Assembly (NCBI GenBank): GCA_900541695.1
Contig: UQKL01000001.1
Span: forward strand, 207,380-271,379
Length of the DNA: 64,000 nucleotides
Source: an uncultured Collinsella sp.
GTDB lineage: Bacteria; Actinomycetota; Coriobacteriia; Coriobacteriales; Coriobacteriaceae
Reading direction: 5' to 3'
Numbering within the stretch: the stretch's first letter is position 1; the number at the start of each line of letters is the position of its first letter. The notes below the pieces were generated by a model. That model did not search any database. It was given only the letters and a program-made list of their open reading frames with translations, and had not been told where the DNA came from. The position numbers were made by a program, and so were the translations under genes. Positions 32,117 to 40,145 of the stretch are shown in pieces.

Positions 32117-33142
32117 TTAAGCAACGAACTTCTCGAAGTACTTGATGGTGCGGACCATCTGAGAGGTGTAGGAGTTCTCGTTGTCGTACCAAGAGGTGAC
32201 CTGAACGAGGGTCTGGCCGTTGCCGAGATCAGAGCACATGGTCTGAGTGGCGTCGAAGATGGAGCCGTGGGTCTCGCCGACGATGTCGCGGGAGACGATC
32301 TGGTCCTCGTTGTAGGCGAAGGTATCGGGGATGGTCTCGGCGTAGGCCTTCATGGCAGCGTTGACCTCGTCGACGGTGACCTTCTTGTCAACGACGGCGT
32401 AGAGGTTGGTCAGCGAGCCGGTCGGCGTCGGGACGCGCTGGGCGGCACCGATGAGCTTGCCGTTGAGCTCGGGGAGAACCAGGCCGATGGCCTTGGCAGC
32501 GCCCGTGGTGTTCGGGACGATATTCTCGGAGCAGGCGCGGGAGCGACGGAAGTTGCCCTTGCGCTGCGGGCCGTCGAGCGGCATCTGGTCGCCGGTGAAG
32601 GCGTGGATGGTGGTCATGATGCCGGAGACGATGGGAGCGAAGTCGTTCAGGCCCTTGGCCATCGGGGCGAGGCAGTTGGTGGTGCAGGAAGCAGCGGAGA
32701 TGATGTTATCCTCAGCGGTCAGCGTCTCATGGTTGACGTTGTACACGATGGTGGGCAGATCGCTGCCGGCCGGAGCGGAGATGACGACCTTCTTGGCGCC
32801 AGCGTTGATGTGGGCCTGAGCCTTAGCCTTGCTGGTGTAGAAGCCGGTGCACTCGAGAACGACGTCGACGTCGAGGTCGCCCCAAGGCAGGTTGTTGGCG
32901 TCGGCCTCCTTGTAGATCTTGATCTCCTTGCCGTCAACGGTGATGGAATCCTCGCCAGCGACGACCTCGTGATCGCGAGCATAGTTGCCCTGCGTGGAGT
33001 CGTACTTCAGCAGGTAAGCGAGCATATCGGGAGAGGTGAGGTCGTTGATAGCGACGATCTCGGAGCCCTCATGACCGAACATCTGGCGGAAGGCCAGACG
33101 ACCGATGCGACCGAAGCCGTTAATAGCAACCTTTACTGCCAT
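32117..33142 (-). CDS. gap: Glyceraldehyde-3-phosphate dehydrogenase
   Basis: A 341-residue NAD-dependent glycolytic enzyme. The Rossmann motif [13 protein letters not shown] opens the protein and Asp34 in AINDL is the usual mark of NAD over NADP preference. The catalytic Cys153 is in [12 protein letters not shown] and His180 in [14 protein letters not shown] 33142 follows AAAGGAG. Upstream lies an A/T-rich region with repeated GTTAAA motifs and a TATATT -10. Confidence 0.97.
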   Translation of the reverse strand: MAVKVAINGFGRIGRLAFRQMFGHEGSEIVAINDLTSPDMLAYLLKYDSTQGNYARDHEVVAGEDSITVDGKEIKIYKEADANNLPWGDLDVDVVLECTGFYTSKAKAQAHINAGAKKVVISAPAGSDLPTIVYNVNHETLTAEDNIISAASCTTNCLAPMAKGLNDFAPIVSGIMTTIHAFTGDQMPLDGPQRKGNFRRSRACSENIVPNTTGAAKAIGLVLPELNGKLIGAAQRVPTPTGSLTNLYAVVDKKVTVDEVNAAMKAYAETIPDTFAYNEDQIVSRDIVGETHGSIFDATQTMCSDLGNGQTLVQVTSWYDNENSYTSQMVRTIKYFEKFVA

Positions 33143-33214
33143 TGTGTCTCCTTTCGTAAGGCCCCCGCAAGCTACAGCGCCTGCCGTTGAGGCCCACAAA
33201 CTAACCACTCGCCT

Positions 33215-33335
33215 AATATACCTTTTTTTTGGCTTGAATTTCACGAGAATGCTCGAAATTGAAAATCAAATTTGCGTTAAAACGCTTTAACGTATAAAAC
33301 AGCAGTTAAACCACCATAAAAGCTATTGCGTTAAA
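33215..33335 (-). promoter_or_regulatory. gap upstream region: -10 element and GTTAAA repeats
   Basis: A TATATT -10 (33215-33220, minus) is preceded by an A tract but lacks a clear -35. Further upstream GTTAAA and its complement form a palindrome, GTTAAA-ACGC-TTTAAC (33276-33291), and GTTAAA recurs at 33305 and 33330. Regular repeats of this kind suggest a binding site for a regulator of gap. The regulator is unknown. Confidence 0.4.
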
Positions 33336-34265
33336 CTACCCGCTTGCTTCAATGAGCTTTTCAAGGCGCAAAACACGGTGATACAAGGCCGACTTCGACA
33401 AAGGAGGGTCGGCCATTTCCCCCAAATCTCGCAGTGAGAGATCGGGGTAACGCTCGCGTAAGTCACAAAAAACTGCCAGAGCGTCCGGCAGCGTTTCACG
33501 CAAACCGCGCCGATCAAGCTCATCGATGAGCGCAAGCTGATGTTGGGCGGCACCGGCACTTCTGGTCTGGTTGGCAAGCTCTGCGTTCACGCGACGATTC
33601 ACGTCGTTCTTCACCAGCTTAACCGCGCGGGCCTCTTCAATCTCGGCAACGCTGCGCTTGGCGCCAATCAGCTGTAACAGACGTTTAATCTCCTCGGCAC
33701 TCTTGATGTACACGGCATACGAGCCGCGACGCGCATTGACGCGGGCGTGAACTCCAATCTGCTCCAGAAGGTCGCAAAGTCCCTTTGCATACTCCTCGCC
33801 CTGAACCGCGATCTCCAAATGAAAATCGCCACGCGGGTCGGCAACAAAGCCTCCGGCAATCAGCGCACCGCGAATATAGGCGAGCCTGCAGCAAGGACGG
33901 GCGACGATGTGGCGCGGCACACCCGCGACGAGCCCTCCCCTACGGTCGAGAATGCCCAGCAGCACCAGAGCCTTATCCAAATCGGGCTGATCGGGCAAGG
34001 TGATGAGATAGTTTCGTACCTTGTGCAGGACCGACTTACGAACCGTGAATTCGGTCTTGAGCTTAAGGATACGATGCGTCAGCGCAATCATCGTGCGCGC
34101 CACAGCACCCGTCTCGGTCGCGACCGTCAAGCGGTACCGTCCCGAGCCCGCCAGCGAAAGCGTGCCGCTCACACGCGTTAGCGCAGCAAGCGTCGACAAA
34201 TCGCAGTATTCGCATTCTGGTTCGCAGCGCGCAAGCTCGTCACGCACCTCAGCGGTAAACGACAT
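33336..34265 (-). CDS. whiA: WhiA-family DNA-binding protein
   Basis: A 309-residue regulator with an N-terminal LAGLIDADG-homing-endonuclease-like fold (LSTLAALTRVSGTLSL, then AYIRGALIAGGFVADPRGDFHLEI) and a C-terminal helix-turn-helix (LSLRDLGEMADPPLSKSALYHRVLRLEKL). In Streptomyces it controls sporulation division genes; in non-sporulating Gram-positives it affects division and chromosome segregation. It follows rapZ by 6 bases, so the two are probably co-transcribed. Confidence 0.95.
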   Translation of the reverse strand: MSFTAEVRDELARCEPECEYCDLSTLAALTRVSGTLSLAGSGRYRLTVATETGAVARTMIALTHRILKLKTEFTVRKSVLHKVRNYLITLPDQPDLDKALVLLGILDRRGGLVAGVPRHIVARPCCRLAYIRGALIAGGFVADPRGDFHLEIAVQGEEYAKGLCDLLEQIGVHARVNARRGSYAVYIKSAEEIKRLLQLIGAKRSVAEIEEARAVKLVKNDVNRRVNAELANQTRSAGAAQHQLALIDELDRRGLRETLPDALAVFCDLRERYPDLSLRDLGEMADPPLSKSALYHRVLRLEKLIEASG

Positions 34266-34271
34266 GTAAAC

Positions 34272-35192
34272 CTATGCCTTCGTGTTGGCACGCGACAGGT
34301 CACGGTGGGAGATGCTCACATGATACTGAGCACCCTCCAGGTAGCGGGCCGTGGCCTCGGCAATGGCGACGCTACGGTGCTGTCCGCCTGTGCAGCCGAT
34401 AGCAATGGAAAGCTGCGGCTTGCCCTCTGCGATATAACCCGGCATGACCGTATCGAGCAGCTGAGTCCAGGCCTTCCAGAACTCCTGGGTCTTGGGGTGG
34501 TCCAAGACAAAATCGGAGACCTTCTTATCGAGACCGGTCATGGTGCGCATCTCGGGATCGTAGAAAGGATTGGGCAAGAAGCGAACATCGATCATGATAT
34601 CCGCCTCGATGGGCATGCCATGCTTAAAGCCAAACGAGAACACGTGGACATCCATAAGCTGCTGGTCGGACAGCTCGGAAAAAGCCATGCGCAGCTTGTT
34701 GCGCAAGGCAGAAGTGCGCAAGCGGCTCGTGTCGATAATCATATCGGCTCGATCGCGAACGCCCTGCAGCTGCAGACGTTCACGCTGAATAGCGTCGGCC
34801 GTGGTCTCCCCCGGCTTTGCAATGGGATGGCGACGACGGTTTTCGCTATACCGGCGAATCAGCACCTCGTCAGACGCCTCGAGAAACACAATGTCGCAGC
34901 TCATCTCGCGCTCTTCCAGTGCGGCAACAGCATCGAGCAGTTCATCGAACAAGCCCTGGCTACGCAGGTCGCAGGTAACGGCAAGGTGCCTGCCCACGCC
35001 CGTATTGATGCCAACGAGCTCAGCAAGCTGGGCAATCAGGCGTGGGGGCAGGTTGTCGATACAAAAATAGCCCATGTCCTCAAACACATGCATGGCTTGC
35101 GTTCGGCCCGAGCCGGACATTCCGGTGATGATAACGATATCGGGGATACGCTCCGAGCGCTCCGCCGCATCCATGGCATCTCCCTTTTGCAT
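34272..35192 (-). CDS. rapZ: RapZ-family nucleotide-binding protein
   Basis: A 306-residue P-loop protein, known as an RNase adaptor in Escherichia coli and a nucleotide-binding YvcJ in Bacillus. The Walker A is GMSGSGRT (24-31), with Arg where lysine is usual, as I recall in other actinobacterial members. The C-terminal domain carries the conserved IGCTGGQHRSVAIAE. ATG 35192 follows a perfect GGAGG by 5 bases; a second ATG six codons later also has a GGGAG. The usual neighbour yvcK is missing between rapZ and whiA. Confidence 0.93.
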   Translation of the reverse strand: MQKGDAMDAAERSERIPDIVIITGMSGSGRTQAMHVFEDMGYFCIDNLPPRLIAQLAELVGINTGVGRHLAVTCDLRSQGLFDELLDAVAALEEREMSCDIVFLEASDEVLIRRYSENRRRHPIAKPGETTADAIQRERLQLQGVRDRADMIIDTSRLRTSALRNKLRMAFSELSDQQLMDVHVFSFGFKHGMPIEADIMIDVRFLPNPFYDPEMRTMTGLDKKVSDFVLDHPKTQEFWKAWTQLLDTVMPGYIAEGKPQLSIAIGCTGGQHRSVAIAEATARYLEGAQYHVSISHRDLSRANTKA

Positions 35193-35202
35193 GTGTGCCT
35201 CC

Positions 35203-35239
35203 TAAAATAAGCGCGGGACCCGGCCAGCGGATCCCGCGC
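35203..35239 (-). terminator. Hairpin between nanE and rapZ
   Basis: GCGCGGGACCC and GGATCCCGCGC (35211-35239) pair with one G-T/A-C swap around 7 bases; TTATTTTA follows on the minus strand. It ends the nan operon but also lies 19 bases before the rapZ start. A TATACT -10-like element at 35258-35263 would place it in the rapZ leader. Confidence 0.75.
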
Positions 35240-35290
35240 GATCAATTGCCTTTATTGAGTATACCGCCCCAAGCGGATACAAGGCCCGTC

Positions 35291-35977
35291 TTACGCCTCA
35301 AGCGCAGCCTTGAACCAACTTGTAATACTCGTGGGGTGCGTGATAGCGGTGCCGACGACAACGGCCCACGCGCCGGCGTCGATTGCAGCGCGAGCCTCCT
35401 CGGGCGTATGCACGCGACCCTCGCAAATGATGGGAAGGCCGGGAAATTCCTCGGTCGCCTGACGCAGGAGCGGCAGGTCGGGGCCATCGGCCATGGTGCA
35501 GTCGATGGCGGCGACACCGTGAGAGAGTGTGGTGGATACCAGGTCGAAGCCCATATCAACCGCACGGCGAATGTCCTCGATGGTGGCACAATCCGCCATC
35601 AGGAGCACACCCTCCTCGTGCAGCGGGCGGAAGGTATCCTCGACCGACTTGCCATCGGGACGCGGACGATCGGTGGCGTCGATCGCCACGATATCGGCAC
35701 CCGCAGCAACGCAGGCACGAGCGTGACGCAGCGTCGGCGTGATGTAAACGCCCTCGTGCCCGTCCTTCCACAGACCGATGACGGGAACCTCACAGCGACC
35801 CTTAATGGCGGCAATGTCGGCAAGGCCCTGGCAGCGAATGGCGGCGGCGCCGCCAAGCTCGCAAGCGCGAGACATTTGAGCCATGGTCTCGGGCGTACGA
35901 AGCGGCTCGCCCATATACGCCTGAACGCTCACGACGAGCTTGCCCTTCAGGGACTGGATCAAAGGATCAACGGTCAT
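35291..35977 (-). CDS. nanE: N-acetylmannosamine-6-phosphate 2-epimerase
   Basis: Converts ManNAc-6-P to GlcNAc-6-P, the step joining sialic acid to amino-sugar metabolism. The 228-residue TIM barrel has SVQAYMGEPLRTPETM at the N terminus, the catalytic lysine in GLWKDGH, ADCATIED, and the glutamate in ICEGRVHTPEEA. ATG 35977 follows AAAGG at a rather long distance. It is the last gene of the sialic-acid operon, separated from the kinase gene by a palindromic element. Confidence 0.95.
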   Translation of the reverse strand: MTVDPLIQSLKGKLVVSVQAYMGEPLRTPETMAQMSRACELGGAAAIRCQGLADIAAIKGRCEVPVIGLWKDGHEGVYITPTLRHARACVAAGADIVAIDATDRPRPDGKSVEDTFRPLHEEGVLLMADCATIEDIRRAVDMGFDLVSTTLSHGVAAIDCTMADGPDLPLLRQATEEFPGLPIICEGRVHTPEEARAAIDAGAWAVVVGTAITHPTSITSWFKAALEA

Positions 35978-36002
35978 GTTCGACTCAACCTTTCTCAAAA
36001 CA

Positions 36003-36100
36003 GCCTTCTGAGACACCGCACCTTGACGTTCAAACCGTCGCTCGCGTACCGAAGTACGCTTCGCTCCTCTTTCACGTCAATCTGCGGCACCTCAGAAGGC
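36003..36100. repeat. Palindromic element with conserved core, copy B
   Basis: Outer arms GCCTTCTGAG...CGC..TTGACGT (36003-36029) and the inverse at 36074-36100 pair with few mismatches. The core 36030-36073, read on the minus strand, gives GAAAGAGGAG, then GAAGCGTAC, TTCG, GTACGCGA and CGACG, almost the same as at 17371-17415, although the arms are unrelated. It lies between nanK and nanE. Confidence 0.85.
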
Positions 36101-36117
36101 GCACTTGGTAGTTATGT

Positions 36118-37083
36118 TTACTTCAACGATGCAAGAAGGTGTTCGGCGGCACCGATGAGCGGCGCGTCGCCCTCCAGAGAGCCGATGAGAATCGGCGTGT
36201 CCTGAAGCGGGTCGAGCGCCTGGCTGGCATAGCCCTCGTGCACCGAGTCCTTCCACGTCTGTGAACGCCAATCGGGACCTTGGTGAATCACGCCGCCCGA
36301 AAGCACGATGACCTCAGGGTCCAGGATGTTAGCGAGCGAGCCCAGGCTGGCGCCCAGCGCAAAGCCGGCGTCATGAATGACCTCGGTCGCCTTTGCGTCG
36401 CCTGCGCGGCACAGGTCGTTCACGTCACGGCCGACCGAAGGACGGCTGGGGTCGACGCGGCCAAAACGCTCATCGTACATGCGCCCGATTGATGTTCCGG
36501 AAGCAACCGACTCCAGATGGCCGGAACGCCCGCAGGCGCAGGGAATGCCGGCGGCAGCCGAGCACTCGATGTGGCCCATATGGCCGGCAGCACCATGGAA
36601 GCCCTGCATCACGCGGCCGTTCTCGACATATGCGCCGCCGATGCCCGTACCGATGCCCAAACACAAGACGGAGAACTTGCCCTTGCCGACGCCCCAGTGG
36701 GCCTCGCCCAGAGCATGAGCCTGCACGTCGCCTACAACGGCAACGGGAAGGCCGAGGTCCTCGCGCAGACGCGGCCCCAACTGAACGCCGGACCAGCCGG
36801 GCATAATCTCATTGGCATACGCGATGGCGCCCGTCTTGGGGTCGACGACACCGGCAGCGCCGATGCCAACTCCGAGGACCTCGACATCGGGATTTGCCTC
36901 AAGAGCTGCCTTGATAGACGCCTCGATGCGCTGGAAGACCGCTTCGCCACCCTCCTGGGCCTCGGTGGGAACCTCAGCCTCAAAAACGGGATGGGGCACA
37001 CCGCCGTCAGCCGGGTACTCCATGATGGCAGTCGCGATCTTAGTTCCGCCGATATCGACAGAGCAGACGTACTTGTTCTCCAT
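36118..37083 (-). CDS. nanK: ROK-family sugar kinase, probable N-acetylmannosamine kinase
   Basis: A 321-residue ASKHA kinase. The phosphate-1 motif is VDIGGTKIATAI, the ROK signature includes GIGTGIGGAYVENGRVMQGFHGAAGHMGHIE, and the zinc motif is CACGRSGHLE, with His in place of the last usual cysteine. Placement between nanA and nanE points to ManNAc phosphorylation; a glucokinase role cannot be excluded from sequence alone. ATG 37083 follows GGAGA. Confidence 0.85.
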   Translation of the reverse strand: MENKYVCSVDIGGTKIATAIMEYPADGGVPHPVFEAEVPTEAQEGGEAVFQRIEASIKAALEANPDVEVLGVGIGAAGVVDPKTGAIAYANEIMPGWSGVQLGPRLREDLGLPVAVVGDVQAHALGEAHWGVGKGKFSVLCLGIGTGIGGAYVENGRVMQGFHGAAGHMGHIECSAAAGIPCACGRSGHLESVASGTSIGRMYDERFGRVDPSRPSVGRDVNDLCRAGDAKATEVIHDAGFALGASLGSLANILDPEVIVLSGGVIHQGPDWRSQTWKDSVHEGYASQALDPLQDTPILIGSLEGDAPLIGAAEHLLASLK

Positions 37084-37156
37084 GTCGTTCTCCTTCGGAG
37101 ACAAAACAACTACAGGAAATGCGCCGTCAGGCTAGCCGTCACAGCGCGGTAAAGGT

Positions 37157-37250
37157 TTTCCAGGTGCCCGAGATCGCCGAGAAACCGTGCGGCCATTGGC
37201 CTAATGGGTCATGGCCGCACGGTTGAACGGCGAGGTCGGGTGCCTGGGAA
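37157..37250. repeat. 94-bp nested palindrome between nanA and nanK
   Basis: Outer arms around CCAGGTGCCCGA (37160-37171) and TCGGGTGCCTGG (37236-37247), with CGCCG/CGGCG, enclose perfect 14-base inner arms AACCGTGCGGCCAT (37183-37196) and ATGGCCGCACGGTT (37211-37224). It reaches within 4 bases of the nanA stop. It may stabilise nanA mRNA or partly end transcription. Confidence 0.88.
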
Positions 37251-37254
37251 AGCT

Positions 37255-38175
37255 TTAAAGGAGACCGTTGTCCTGGAGGACCTTGCGAATCGCCTCGACG
37301 TTCTCACCGGTCATGGCCTTCACCGGGCGCGGCATGGTCGGGCTGTCGAAGATGCCCATGAGGTTCATAGCGGTCTTGAAGGCGCCGACGCCACCGGCAT
37401 AGCCCTGGACGCCCGAGGTGACATCCCAGATGTGCGAAATCTCATTGAGGCGATCCTGTTCGGCCTTGACGGTAGCCCAGTCACCAGCCTGAGCGGCCTT
37501 CCACTGACGAACGTAGCCCTCGGGCTCAACGTTGGCGAGGCCCGGAACGGAACCGTCGGCGCCACCGAGATAGGCACCGTCGACGACGACCTCATGGCCG
37601 GTAAGGATGCTCATCGGATGGCCGTTCTTCTCGTTCTCCTGAATGAGGTAGCGGAACGAGATGTCATCGCCCGAGGAATCCTTGACGCCAGCCAGGACGC
37701 CCTCGGCGCCGAGCTTAGCAAGGAGCTTCCAGGGGAGCTTGGTGTGGACGCACACGGGGATGTCGTAGGCGAAGATGGGCAGGTCGAGTTCCTCGTGAAG
37801 GATGCGGAAGTGCTCCTCGACCTCGGTCATGCCCTGCAGGGCATAGAACGGGCAGGTGGCGACGAGCGCATCGGCGCCCAGCTCCTGAGCGACCTTGCCG
37901 TGCTCGATCATGCGCTCGGTCTCGGTGTCGATGATGCCGACCAGAACGGGAACGCGGTGGTCGACGATACGGACGGCCTCTGCGACAATCTGGCGACGGC
38001 GCTCGTCGGTGGAGAAGACGACCTCGCCCGAGGAGCCCAGGAAGAACAGGCCATCGACGCCGGCATCGATCATGCGGTTGATGCTGCGCTCAAAGGAGGC
38101 AACGTCGAGCTGGTGGTCTTCGGTATCGGGAACAACGACGGGAGGGATAACGCCGGTGAATTTCTGAGTTGCCAC
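37255..38175 (-). CDS. nanA: N-acetylneuraminate lyase (DapA/NanA family)
   Basis: A 306-residue class I aldolase splitting sialic acid into ManNAc and pyruvate. Tyr137 (AYDIP) and Schiff-base Lys165 (AGVKDSSGD) fall at the same numbers as in E. coli NanA, and GSSGE (47-51) is the pyruvate-binding loop. The dihydrodipicolinate-synthase arginine after the tyrosine motif is absent, which argues against DapA. GTG 38175 follows GGAG by 6 bases; the open frame is longer. It follows the CE7 pair and precedes the kinase. Confidence 0.85.
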   Translation of the reverse strand: MATQKFTGVIPPVVVPDTEDHQLDVASFERSINRMIDAGVDGLFFLGSSGEVVFSTDERRRQIVAEAVRIVDHRVPVLVGIIDTETERMIEHGKVAQELGADALVATCPFYALQGMTEVEEHFRILHEELDLPIFAYDIPVCVHTKLPWKLLAKLGAEGVLAGVKDSSGDDISFRYLIQENEKNGHPMSILTGHEVVVDGAYLGGADGSVPGLANVEPEGYVRQWKAAQAGDWATVKAEQDRLNEISHIWDVTSGVQGYAGGVGAFKTAMNLMGIFDSPTMPRPVKAMTGENVEAIRKVLQDNGLL

Positions 38176-38243
38176 AAGAATCTCCTTAGTTGTCTGGCGG
38201 GCAGCCCTATGCCGCCCACTCTTGTTGGCGGTGTCCAGGCCGT

Positions 38244-39095
38244 CTAGGCCAAAGAACACGAATAGAACGTTTGGTTAAAGAAGTCGACGACTTCGTTTTC
38301 GAACGCATTGATGCGCTCGTGAGCGTATTTGGCATAGATGATATGCCTCCGGTCACACTCAAGACCGTTGAATACGGCAAACTGGCCCTTGGGATCACTC
38401 ACGGTATCCATGAGCGATGTGCCCATGAGCACCGAGCCACGAACCCGAGGCGACAGCGTCTCGAGACCGCTGGGAAGCGGATTGGCAAGCGCCGTGCAGG
38501 CAAGGCCCCGCTCGTCCAGAGCAGAAACCGCCAGCGCGACACCGCCGCCAAGGCCCTCGCCCCATGCAAAGATGCGGTCGGGATCCATGCCATCAAGGTT
38601 GCGCGCAACCTTCGCCAACGCGCAGCCCCAACGGACACGCTCGACAAAAGCAGGCGAGGTAATCCCCTGCTGCAGATCGCTGGATCCAATAGTCTCATCG
38701 TCCAGCGCAAGCACGGCATATCCCATGGCGGCAAACCGCGTCATGTGATGCCATCCCCGCACGGGTCGGTCGATGTCATGGAACATCAGGCACAGCGGAA
38801 CAAGCTCGGATCTTCGGGCGCAACCAGAGGGCTCAATCAAACGGCCGTGCACGACATACCCGCCGAGCTCAAAGGAAACCTCGGAGTAGCGCGCGCACGG
38901 ATTGGCGAAATCAATCGCCGTAACGGTCAGCCCGCAAACCTCAAGGTCCGAAGCGGCTGTCTCCAACTCGGAAACATCCGCAGAAGCATCGCCGCGCCAA
39001 TCCCGGAAATCAGAGAGCCTTGACGAAACCGTCCCAGCAATTCCCGCAAGCTCGGGGACAATCAGCTCATCGATATTGCTCTCGCACTTAGACAT
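38244..39095 (-). CDS. Degenerate CE7-type esterase paralogue, catalytic serine lost
   Basis: A 283-residue alpha/beta-hydrolase clearly related to the next gene upstream: their C termini align (QFAVFNGLECDRRH against QFAVYNNLTCEKRH). Asp230 and His259 of the triad are kept, but the nucleophile elbow reads WGEGLGGG instead of NGASQGGG, so Ser183 of the partner becomes Gly181 (codon GGC). The oxyanion motif FHGY is also changed, to FHDI. It is likely non-hydrolytic and may act as a partner or sialate-binding subunit. The frame is intact, so it is not a simple pseudogene. Its start overlaps the last 8 bases of the active gene. Confidence 0.75.
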   Translation of the reverse strand: MSKCESNIDELIVPELAGIAGTVSSRLSDFRDWRGDASADVSELETAASDLEVCGLTVTAIDFANPCARYSEVSFELGGYVVHGRLIEPSGCARRSELVPLCLMFHDIDRPVRGWHHMTRFAAMGYAVLALDDETIGSSDLQQGITSPAFVERVRWGCALAKVARNLDGMDPDRIFAWGEGLGGGVALAVSALDERGLACTALANPLPSGLETLSPRVRGSVLMGTSLMDTVSDPKGQFAVFNGLECDRRHIIYAKYAHERINAFENEVVDFFNQTFYSCSLA

Positions 39096-40065
39096 GAGCC
39101 TCCCCTCCCTTGCAGAAAAATGGAATGATCAGATCGTCAAAATCCTGAATCTCCTCGTGACCGAAGCCTTCAAAGAACTCATGACGCTTTTCACAGGTCA
39201 GGTTGTTGTAGACTGCAAACTGCGTCGCCGGAGGACAGACGATATCGGCTGTGCCCGTGCCAAACAGCACGGGGCATTTGACTATGGGGGCAAAGTTCTT
39301 GGAATCGAAGTACGCCAGCTTGGCATAGGCCTCGTCAATACGAGTCGAGTCCTCGTCAAACCAGCGAGACCAATAGCGCAGACCCTCGTAGGCAATGTCG
39401 TCGGCATCCAAATCCCAGACCAGGCGGAAATCCGACAGGAAGGGATAGAGGATGGCGGCGCGATTGATAAGCTCGCTGTTAAGCGCACAGGTCGCAATGC
39501 CCAAACCGCCGCCCTGCGATGCGCCGTTCACAAATACACGGGCAAGATCGATGCCCTCGAGCTCACGAACAATACGGCAAAGAATGCGGATATCTTGGTG
39601 CAAGCGGACATAGTAGAGGTTGGCCGGGTCGCCGTCGATACCGGCGACGATATGGCCCGCGACCGTCGTGCCCTCAAATCCACCAATGTCCTCGGAGGGA
39701 CCTCCTTGGCCGGGGCAGTCGAGGGCGATGAGTGCCATGCCCATGCCCGCAAACGACGCCTGCTCAAACCAGCTGCGGCTTGCACCCGGATACCCATGGA
39801 ACTGAAGTACCAATGGCACGGGCTCGTCCGAGACAGGTTTAAGGTACTTGGCGTGCAGGCGAGCGCCGCACATGCCGGTATACCAGAGATCGAAAAGCTG
39901 GCAGGTCACGGCATCGGTGACCGATGCCGCCTCGATCGCATAGTCAAGCCCGACGGCGTCAGCCTCGGCCATGCGATCCTTCCAAAAGAGATCGAAATCT
40001 GATGGACGGGACATAGCGCCTCGATATTCACCAAATTGATGTTGTAGCTCCTGAGCACTTGGCAT
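39088..40065 (-). CDS. CE7-type acetylesterase (acetyl xylan esterase family), probable sialate O-acetylesterase role
   Basis: A 325-residue alpha/beta-hydrolase of carbohydrate esterase family 7. The full triad is visible: Ser183 in NGASQGGG, Asp274 in GTADIVCPP and His303 in GFGHEEI; the spacing matches characterised CE7 enzymes. There is no signal peptide, so it acts inside the cell on imported acetylated sugars. In a nan operon the natural substrate would be O-acetylated sialic acid or ManNAc, which is inference. ATG 40065 is the chosen start. Confidence 0.82.
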   Translation of the reverse strand: MPSAQELQHQFGEYRGAMSRPSDFDLFWKDRMAEADAVGLDYAIEAASVTDAVTCQLFDLWYTGMCGARLHAKYLKPVSDEPVPLVLQFHGYPGASRSWFEQASFAGMGMALIALDCPGQGGPSEDIGGFEGTTVAGHIVAGIDGDPANLYYVRLHQDIRILCRIVRELEGIDLARVFVNGASQGGGLGIATCALNSELINRAAILYPFLSDFRLVWDLDADDIAYEGLRYWSRWFDEDSTRIDEAYAKLAYFDSKNFAPIVKCPVLFGTGTADIVCPPATQFAVYNNLTCEKRHEFFEGFGHEEIQDFDDLIIPFFCKGGEAHV

Positions 40066-40101
40066 GGCTCGTGAACCCAACCTTTCGAAATCGCAACGGA
40101 G

Positions 40102-40129
40102 GTGCGCCCGGCAAGGGAACCGGGCGCAC
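40102..40129 (-). promoter_or_regulatory. Intercistronic hairpin between the ATPase and CE7 genes
   Basis: GTGCGCCCGG (40102-40111) and CCGGGCGCAC (40120-40129) form a perfect 10-bp stem without a T run. It may separate expression of the transporter genes from that of the catabolic genes. Confidence 0.6.
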
Positions 40130-40145
40130 GGGAGGGAAAGCGAAG

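Noticed and set aside
37255..38175. Assignment as dihydrodipicolinate synthase (dapA)
   Set aside because: The arginine that follows the tyrosine motif in DapA is absent, and the gene lies between nan genes; N-acetylneuraminate lyase fits better.
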